A stretch of 64,000 nt of DNA from Planococcus soli (lineage in GTDB: Bacteria > Bacillota > Bacilli > Bacillales_A > Planococcaceae): positions 167,438 through 231,437 of the forward strand of contig NZ_WXYN01000004.1 in the NCBI RefSeq assembly GCF_016881065.1. Reading direction: 5' to 3'. This document shows positions 55,353-64,000 of this stretch, one piece after another. A program made the position numbers and the translations under genes. Under the pieces are notes generated by a model that was not told the DNA's origin, did not search any database, and worked only from the letters and a program-made list of their open reading frames with translations. Every line of letters begins with the position of its first letter. The first letter of the stretch is position 1.

Positions 55353-56000
55353 ATGAATAAAATATATAGTGCTATTCTTGTTGTCGGCCTTGCGATGATG
55401 GGCTTTTATGGCTTTCAATGGTGGCAGAGTTCTCAAGCGACCGAGACGGTTTCGCTTGCTGAAATTGAAGGTTGGAACAATGCTGGGCCGGAAGAGGCTG
55501 GAGAAGTCGCGCAGCCGGCACCGGAAACTGCCGCTGAAACGGTTCAAGAACCGCCAGCCTTAATGAGTGACCAGTTGGATCAATATCAACTGGGAGAAGA
55601 GGTCGGCCGGCTTGTGGTTCCTTCCATTGAAAAAGGATATCCAATTTACTGGGGAGCCGATGAAGCGACACTGGATCAAGGGGTGGGAATGTACGTCAGC
55701 CGATGGACGGCCACTCCTGATCAAAAAAGGCATACCGTACTGAGCGGCCATCGAAACACGGTTTTTACAGGGTTGGATAAAGTAGAAAAAGACGACTCTA
55801 TTTTCCTTGAGTATGGAGGCCAGCGTTTTGAATACAAAGTCGAGGATATGTGGATAACCGATGCCGACGACCGAACCGTCATTGTAGATAAAGATGAGGC
55901 CACATTGACTTTGACGACCTGCTACCCATTTGATTACATCGGGTATGCACCAGAACGTTATATTATTCAAGGGCAGCTTGTCGAGGTTCAAGAGATGTAA
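55353..56000 (+). CDS. Class D sortase
   Basis: ATG 55353 follows GAAGGAGGTG (the earlier GTG lies within it). About 215 residues: an N-terminal membrane anchor, a Pro/Ala/Glu-rich linker, and the sortase domain with the catalytic His in LSGHRNT (about residue 132), Cys in LTTCYPF (about 190) and Arg in APERYII (about 201). It cuts LPxTA between Thr and Ala and links proteins to peptidoglycan. The class is inferred from the LPDTA substrate next door plus the short size. Confidence 0.88.
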   Translation: MNKIYSAILVVGLAMMGFYGFQWWQSSQATETVSLAEIEGWNNAGPEEAGEVAQPAPETAAETVQEPPALMSDQLDQYQLGEEVGRLVVPSIEKGYPIYWGADEATLDQGVGMYVSRWTATPDQKRHTVLSGHRNTVFTGLDKVEKDDSIFLEYGGQRFEYKVEDMWITDADDRTVIVDKDEATLTLTTCYPFDYIGYAPERYIIQGQLVEVQEM

Positions 56001-56010
56001 GAAGTCAGTT

Positions 56011-56053
56011 AAAAAAGGACGGAGAAAAAGAAACTTTTTTCTCCGTCCTTTTT
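56011..56053. terminator. Bidirectional terminator between sortase and GntR genes
   Basis: AAAAAGGACGGAGAAAAA pairs with TTTTTTCTCCGTCCTTTTT; it serves both the rightward sortase and the leftward regulator. Confidence 0.85.
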
Positions 56054-56086
56054 CATGGGGATTTATTGGACAGTCCATTTCATATT

Positions 56087-56788
56087 CTATAGAACTGCTT
56101 GAAGAAAGAACTGTGACTGCACGTAATTGTACGTTACTTTGGAAAAATCGAATGGCTGGCCGTTGCTTAAGTGAAAGATAGATTCAACATCCAGTTTGGG
56201 ATCGCCTTCTTTTAACGCTAAATACTGTGCTTCTTCAGCGGTCAGTTTTTCGACATGGAGAAAGGTATCGGCAAATCCGATGCTCAACCCTAACCCTTCC
56301 GTAATGTAGTGGAAGATCGACTCGGTAATAATTTCTTTGTTTAAATAAGTGACGATTGACTTTTTGAAGTATGATTCCTCCAGGCAAAGCGTCTGCCCTT
56401 GGATAAAACGAATTCGTTTTACGTAGTAAACATCTTCTTCGAGGCTGATGTTCAAATTAAACGCCGCTTCTTTGGTCGGTTTTCGTACATCGAGTTCAAT
56501 AACTTTTGACGTTATTTGAAAGTCTTCCAGCGTTTTTTTGAATCCTTGACTCGAAGTAAGGCTGATGTACCCTTTTCTTTTATGCCTTCTGACGAAAATC
56601 CCGCTTCCTCTGACTTGGAACACGACCCCTTTTTTCTCCAGCAGCTCCAATGCTTTTGTGACCGTACTTTTACTCACATTGAATTGGATCATCAGATCTT
56701 GCAGTACAGGCAGTTTATCTCCTTGCTGAAGTTTGTGCTCTTCTATGTAATTTTCCAGTTCGTCTGCGATGTGCTGATATTTTAACAT
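56087..56788 (-). CDS. GntR/UTRA-family repressor of the beta-glucoside operon
   Basis: The 233-residue protein has an N-terminal GntR winged helix (HIADELENYIEEHKLQQGDK; MIQFNVSKSTVTKALELLEK; QVRGSGIFV) and a UTRA ligand domain (YYVKRIRFIQGQTLCLEESY; LSNGQPFDFSKVTYNYVQSQ). It is divergent from bglP-bglA with two or more repressor-like palindromes between. It probably binds a phosphorylated beta-glucoside and controls both itself and the operon, replacing the LicT antiterminator usual for BglP genes in bacilli; no RAT-type hairpin was seen. Confidence 0.85.
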   Translation of the reverse strand: MLKYQHIADELENYIEEHKLQQGDKLPVLQDLMIQFNVSKSTVTKALELLEKKGVVFQVRGSGIFVRRHKRKGYISLTSSQGFKKTLEDFQITSKVIELDVRKPTKEAAFNLNISLEEDVYYVKRIRFIQGQTLCLEESYFKKSIVTYLNKEIITESIFHYITEGLGLSIGFADTFLHVEKLTAEEAQYLALKEGDPKLDVESIFHLSNGQPFDFSKVTYNYVQSQFFLQAVL

Positions 56789-56898
56789 ATGGATACCTCT
56801 TTACTTTAATGTCTGAAAGATACTCGAATTATATCATAAAGTACCTGAAAGCTCTTTTAATTAAATTAATAACAAATAATTATATTGTTAGGTACTTG

Positions 56899-56922
56899 AT
56901 TAATTGTACCGGTACAATTAAT
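56899..56922. promoter_or_regulatory. 24-bp palindromic operator in the bgl intergenic region
   Basis: ATTAATTGTACC is followed directly by its exact reverse complement, 33 bp before the bglP start. Two flanking half-sites, AAGTACCT at 56839 and its inverse AGGTACTT at 56890, share the GTAC core. Likely GntR operators for the divergent genes. Confidence 0.75.
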
Positions 56923-56955
56923 ATGTAAGAGTATTCAAATAAAGGGGTGAAACAA

Positions 56956-60295
<3,340 letters not shown>

Positions 60296-60373
60296 AAGAA
60301 GTTGCTTTCATAAGCGATTCTTTTATTCGCCTAATGTATGAGGTGAAATTATAAACTCATTCAGAGAAGTTTG

Positions 60374-60409
60374 AAGGAGAGGGGCTGATTTGCAGCTTCT
60401 CTCCTTTTT
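60374..60409 (+). terminator. Terminator of the bgl operon
   Basis: AAGGAGAGGGGCTG pairs with GCAGCTTCTCTCCTT, then TTTTT. Confidence 0.88.
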
Positions 60410-60410
60410 G

Positions 60411-60456
60411 ACAACATTGGGGCACTGACTTATACAAGTCAGTGCCCCAATGTTGT
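60411..60456. repeat. 46-bp perfect hairpin between convergent genes
   Basis: The 21-bp arm beginning ACAACATTGGGGCACTGACT is followed, after ATAC, by its exact reverse complement. Neither strand shows a clear T-run, so it is not a standard terminator. It may help stop the leftward cyclase transcript or be a small palindromic element. Confidence 0.65.
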
Positions 60457-60480
60457 ATGCTCCTATAAGTCCAGGTAAAT

Positions 60481-62103
60481 CTAGTAGCCGTACATATGAA
60501 TCCGGTTTTTTCCTTCTCTCTTTGCTGCATACAAAGCTTCGTCTGCTGTTCTGATCGTCTCTTCGATATTGATTGAACCGGATGCTTCCCAAAAAGCGGC
60601 TCCGATGCTGCAGCTGACAGAAGCGCTTTGCCCATCGAGCGAGTACGGCTTATTGATAGATGAAATGATTTTTTCTCCGACAATCTTTCCTCTGTTGGCC
60701 AGATCGCCTTTCCCTACTGGCAGGACAACTATAAATTCATCGCCGCCTACCCTTGAAATCATTTCTCCTTCTCTGACGATTTTCTTCAGCCGCTCGGCTA
60801 CTTGGATAAGAAGTTCGTCGCCTGCATTGTGGCCCATTGTGTCATTAATCTTTTTAAATCCATCTAGGTCGATATATAAAACAGTTGCTGTTTGGTGCTT
60901 TTGGATAAATTCACGCAAGTAATAATCCAGGGCGTACCGGTTTGCCAACCCTGTGAGTTCATCTCGGTTGGCTACTTCCTTCATTTCCACTAAAGCCGAT
61001 TCTGTATGGGTCAGATCCGAAACCAGTTTTCTTAATGAAAGGGATAAAGTTTCCAACTCCGATGTGCCCCGGTAAAGCGGAATCTGGACAAACTCCCCGA
61101 GCCTCAGGCGATCGGCTGCACCAGCGATGTTTTTTAATGGCGAAGTTAACCGTTCCGCAAGAAACCAGCCGATCACAGCGAAAAGGAGAACAAAGATAAG
61201 TCCGGATATGAGGAAAAACATCATAAGTTCTTTGGTAGGGGCATAGGCAACCTCCACTGGTTGTCTGACTAAAATCGTCCATCCCAACCCAGGATACTCT
61301 TTATAGCCATTTTCCATCATGTAGCCAGTGACATACTCTTTGTCATCCGGCCAAGTTTCAATAATCGACCCATTTTGGCCGGTTCTGGCCAACTCTATGC
61401 TTTCCAAATTCAGCCGTTTTCCCAGCAGGTCATCAGGACCTAAAATAACAACATCATCTATTTTACTGACAATCAAAAACTCGATGCTGTCCCGATTTTT
61501 CAGCGAATCAAGCATAGAAGCCTCAACTTCTTCAACCCATTCCCAGCTTAGGTGAGTCGCTAAAACACCTATAAAGTCGTCATTGTCATCATAAATTGGA
61601 GTGCTGATATCGACGAACTTCATTTCTTCTCCCGTTGGGTTAGGCAGGAGGTCAGCCAGCAGCACCGCCTCGTGTACGTCGCCAATAAAGGTTTTTTCCA
61701 ATGCCTCCAAATAAACCGGCCGTTCGGAAATATCGACTCCTTTTAGGATTGAATCCGTGGATGCAACGACTGTTCCGTCTCGGTCCGTAAGGCCAATCCA
61801 TGAAAACGATGGGAAAGTCGCCTGTGTTTGGTTGAGCATGGATTCTATTTCGTCCGGATCCTCCAGCTGCCGGATATCGGACAAGCTGCTGAGCATAATG
61901 GTTTCGCCGTAGCGGGACCACATATACTGATCCAAATTATTCTCCATCAAATAAGCAGATTCACTAAGCGAGTTTCCGATTTCCACTTCAACCTGTTTGA
62001 TCGAGCGTTCACCATAAACACCGCCGAAGATCAAAATCAGTAGGATGGTAGTGCCTGCAAAAATAATGGATAGTTGTGTCCGAAGACTTAACGATAAACG
62101 CAT
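60481..62103 (-). CDS. Membrane diguanylate cyclase with dCACHE-like sensor
   Basis: The 540-residue protein has an N-terminal helix, an outer CACHE-type sensor (residues about 35-275; FSWIGLTDRDGTVVASTDSI), a second helix, a HAMP-like linker (FLAERLTSPLKNIAGAADRL) and a C-terminal GGDEF domain (RVGGDEF, about residue 450; DELTGLANRYALDYYLREF). It makes cyclic di-GMP from two GTP in response to an outer ligand. The product-inhibition RxxD site reads R-E-G-E (RxxE), so feedback may be lost. No EAL partner is near. Confidence 0.9.
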   Translation of the reverse strand: MRLSLSLRTQLSIIFAGTTILLILIFGGVYGERSIKQVEVEIGNSLSESAYLMENNLDQYMWSRYGETIMLSSLSDIRQLEDPDEIESMLNQTQATFPSFSWIGLTDRDGTVVASTDSILKGVDISERPVYLEALEKTFIGDVHEAVLLADLLPNPTGEEMKFVDISTPIYDDNDDFIGVLATHLSWEWVEEVEASMLDSLKNRDSIEFLIVSKIDDVVILGPDDLLGKRLNLESIELARTGQNGSIIETWPDDKEYVTGYMMENGYKEYPGLGWTILVRQPVEVAYAPTKELMMFFLISGLIFVLLFAVIGWFLAERLTSPLKNIAGAADRLRLGEFVQIPLYRGTSELETLSLSLRKLVSDLTHTESALVEMKEVANRDELTGLANRYALDYYLREFIQKHQTATVLYIDLDGFKKINDTMGHNAGDELLIQVAERLKKIVREGEMISRVGGDEFIVVLPVGKGDLANRGKIVGEKIISSINKPYSLDGQSASVSCSIGAAFWEASGSINIEETIRTADEALYAAKREGKNRIHMYGY

Positions 62104-62517
62104 GATTCATCCCCCAAAGCTCATAAAAATTAATGTTCTTTATATAGCAGGTTCTCGAAAAAGCTATGGAGCGTATAGAAAATTCGACCATAGAAAAAAG
62201 CCTGGTTGAAAGGCTATGAAGATAGGATGGATTTTCACCTAAACTATGATTTTTTTCACTCTTACAACGAAGAAAGCAGAAAAATAGATTGGTTTTTATA
62301 AACACTCTTATTGTGCAACTAAAGTTTTCCGGGCAATTAATAACTCGAAATGAATAAAAGGTAGATATAATTACTTATTTTAAATGCTTGCTAGAAAGAA
62401 TTATATACAGCGTTTCCTCGACTTAATATAGTCTATATTAACTATTGGTTGTTATAAATTAAAAAAATTGTCATATTAGTCCAAGGAATCAGTTGATTAT
62501 TGTTTATTTTTATAGAT

Positions 62518-62619
62518 GAGTTTGCGTGCGGGTTATGGCTAAAGGAGCGGATGCCGGATCCTATAGGACATGGGGAAGGACAGATTGAACTGCGTCAAGT
62601 ATTTGAAGAGGTACACTAA
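62518..62619 (+). pseudogene. Possible remnant of a YCII-domain protein
   Basis: An open frame without a start ends with WLKERMPDPIGHGEGQIELR then QVFEEVH and a stop; the pattern (W-x-K-x4-P-x-P-x-x-x-G-x-I-E-x-R-Q-V-F-E) recalls the C-terminus of YCII-related domains. Nothing N-terminal remains. The rest of 62104-62727 is AT-rich with no other gene seen. Confidence 0.35.
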
Positions 62620-62672
62620 ACTTCCGTTAACGAGTATTTTGCTGAATGGTGATTTCAAAACTAAATACAAAG

Positions 62673-62716
62673 AAAAGCAGCCCAGGTATAGGTTTCAAAA
62701 TACCTGGGCTGCTTTG
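62673..62716. terminator. Bidirectional terminator of the cupredoxin gene
   Basis: AAAGCAGCCCAGGTAT pairs with ATACCTGGGCTGCTTT; it lies just beyond the leftward cupredoxin stop. Confidence 0.85.
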
Positions 62717-62727
62717 GTTTGGGCTGT

Positions 62728-63201
62728 TTACTTAATCGCGACATTATGCTGGACCTGGTCTTGATTGGTCCATACTACGGTAGTGCCTGGGGCAACTGTG
62801 ATGGTTTCTTCCCCAAACTCATAGTCGGCAATATCTATGGCGACTTCACCTGTTTGTTCTGCGCCTTCTTCTACAAGAACAGTCATTTGCATGACTGGAT
62901 GGGGCTCGCAAAAGATTGCGTACTCGCCCGCTTCATTAAATATATAACTGGTTTGTTCACCGTTTGACAATAAATCTGAAGCAGCACCGCTCTCAGCTTC
63001 CGGGGTGCTGTCTTCGGCAGGTTCCTCTTCTGGTTCTTCCTCAGTAGTTTCTTCTTCTGTACTTGTCTCTTCCTCCGCTGTGTTTTCCTGTTCCACAGCT
63101 TCTTCTTCAACACTCTCGTTGGCTGTTGGCTGCTCTTCTCCACAAGCTGCCAGGGACAGAAGGGCAGCGGCGAGTACTAATCCGAACTTTTTATGGATCA
63201 T
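62728..63201 (-). CDS. Cupredoxin lipoprotein with apparently permuted copper-site order
   Basis: A lipobox (SLAAC, Cys20) anchors the 157-residue protein, and a long Glu/Thr-rich linker follows (to about residue 72). The domain then shows, first, the type I copper C-x2-H-x4-M loop: SYIFNEAGEYAIFCEPHPVM (Cys98, His101, Met106), and afterwards the strand pair VAIDIADYEFGEETITVAPG and TTVVWTNQDQVQHNV with the remaining His152. In ordinary plastocyanin-like domains the latter comes first, so the sequence is reordered as a circular permutant joined by VEEGAEQTGE. It should bind copper and carry electrons at the membrane surface. The shift of halves is visible directly; its folding is inferred. 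Confidence 0.75.
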   Translation of the reverse strand: MIHKKFGLVLAAALLSLAACGEEQPTANESVEEEAVEQENTAEEETSTEEETTEEEPEEEPAEDSTPEAESGAASDLLSNGEQTSYIFNEAGEYAIFCEPHPVMQMTVLVEEGAEQTGEVAIDIADYEFGEETITVAPGTTVVWTNQDQVQHNVAIK

Positions 63202-63661
63202 TTTTTCTCCTCCTCTATTTTGTTCTTTCTTATAGAACGTAAGAAAAGTCGAAGTAGATTATCGTTTGTCAAAAATATTTTCTTTGAGAGAACGAAAAAC
63301 ACGCATATTTATCTACCCACTATTATACAGAGAAGTAAATGCGGAAAGAAAAAAGAAGCTCTATAATCCAGGAAAATAAAACCTTCCATATAAGGTGGAA
63401 TTAAGAACCATCATATTACCGACCGGTTTACCCGGTTTGAGTAGAGCAAAGAAGAATGCTCCTGCTCCAGTGGGTCGCGATTGAAACTGCGCGATAGTAT
63501 CGAAAGAACATGGGTTTCATCGATCCACCCGCGGAATTTCAACAGTTAAGATGAATAATTCAACTAAATTCAATTAACTTTAAAATAAAGTGATCTAAAT
63601 GATTTGCCTGTGCGTTATTCCTGTATAACCAAAAAAAAAAAGAAAAAGGGAGCGATACATT

Positions 63662-64000
63662 ATGAAATTAAACAAATGTCTTTTAGCACTTCCACTATCA
63701 TTAGCCTTATTGGTACCAACGGCGGCATTGGCAGACAGCCACGGCCATTCCACTCCGGCAAGCGAAACGGCGATGGAGTCAAGCACGGCGACACCAGCCG
63801 CAGAATTGCGCATTGCCCTGGATACGGTCTTAACGGAACATGCATTTTTAGCAGTTGAAACGATGCGCAAAGGCGCAGATGGCGCAGAAGATTTTGATCA
63901 GGCTTCGGCAGCGCTGCTAGCGAACTCCGATGACCTGGCTGCAGCCGTGACTTCGGTCTACGGCGAAGAAGGCGGAGCGGCGTTCCTGGAAGTCTGGAAT
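63662..64000 (+). CDS. Secreted protein, N-terminal part (runs past the window)
   Basis: ATG 63662 with AAAGGGAGCG upstream opens a frame that is still open at base 64000 (113 codons). It starts with a Sec signal (MKLNKCLLALPLSLALLVPT, cleavage near ALADSH), a short His/Ser/Thr linker (SHGHSTPASETAM), then helices ELRIALDTVLTEHAFLAVET and DDLAAAVTSVYGEEGGAAFL. The helical pattern recalls secreted proteins annotated as copper amine oxidase N-terminal-like in bacilli, from memory. Its closeness to the cupredoxin gene (460 bp, divergent) would fit a link to copper. The 63202-63661 intergenic part has no other gene. Confidence 0.6.
   Translation, partial: MKLNKCLLALPLSLALLVPTAALADSHGHSTPASETAMESSTATPAAELRIALDTVLTEHAFLAVETMRKGADGAEDFDQASAALLANSDDLAAAVTSVYGEEGGAAFLEVWN

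Noticed and set aside
56847-56862. A possible CcpA cre site (TGAAAGCTCTTTTA) before bglP
   Set aside because: It departs from the consensus at two central positions, including the CG core, so it is not called.
62570-62967. Two plus-strand frames over the cupredoxin terminator and gene
   Set aside because: Antisense to a clear lipoprotein gene; their sequence derives from the terminator hairpin and the copper loop.

Overview
The window reads as a chromosomal segment of a low-to-mid GC Bacillota, most likely a Planococcaceae-type member of the Bacillales. This rests on strong AGGAGG-type ribosome sites with frequent TTG/GTG starts, a frlB-O-N-M-D operon in the same gene order as Bacillus subtilis, many short Bacillales-type membrane and CxxC zinc-ribbon proteins, a class D sortase, YhgE/Pip and a BglP-type PTS. 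The genus is inferred, not proven.

Layout. 1-3.7 kb: end of a membrane fatty-acid desaturase gene, two gene remnants (a betaine-type binding protein tail and an S51 peptidase head), a GNAT acetyltransferase, a soluble acyl-ACP desaturase and a small CxxC protein. 3.7-7.9 kb: a TetR/MMPL exporter pair and a lipoprotein nuclease with an EF-hand-like tail. 8.3-33.7 kb: an AT-rich defence island. It holds McrB-McrC-NUDIX, an unknown CxxC protein, a RecB-like nuclease-fold protein facing a three-gene operon (a fused HsdM/HsdS-like protein whose catalytic motif reads APPF, plus two unrecognised proteins), a complete type I restriction system (hsdM-hsdS-hsdR), a frameshifted tyrosine integrase, an AbiEi/AbiEii pair preceded by three inverted repeats, a serine resolvase with a res-like region, and a MazG-like protein overlapping a PLD-helicase. 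33.9-41.1 kb: a divergent ribose-phosphate pyrophosphokinase and a fructosamine (frl) operon with a perfect palindromic operator and a downstream GntR regulator. 41.1-54.1 kb: small membrane proteins, a DHA2 drug exporter, an ACR3-like arsenite permease, Rrf2-YhgE, zinc-ribbon proteins, CorA and DinB. 54.3-60.3 kb: a cell-wall protein with an LPxTA signal beside its likely class D sortase, then a GntR-controlled beta-glucoside PTS/6-phospho-beta-glucosidase operon. 60.4-64 kb: a membrane diguanylate cyclase, a cupredoxin lipoprotein whose sequence looks circularly permuted, and the start of a secreted protein.

How the genes work together. The island stacks modification-dependent restriction (McrBC), sequence-specific type I restriction and a type IV toxin-antitoxin among integrase and resolvase genes, so it looks built by successive insertions. 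The two sugar operons are self-contained import-plus-cleavage units, each with a GntR-type regulator and a perfect palindrome in its promoter region. The best candidates for something undescribed are the APPF MTase/TRD operon (15.7-18.7 kb) with its divergent RecB-like neighbour, and the permuted cupredoxin (62.7-63.2 kb). Functions below come from motif recognition by eye; no database search was possible.
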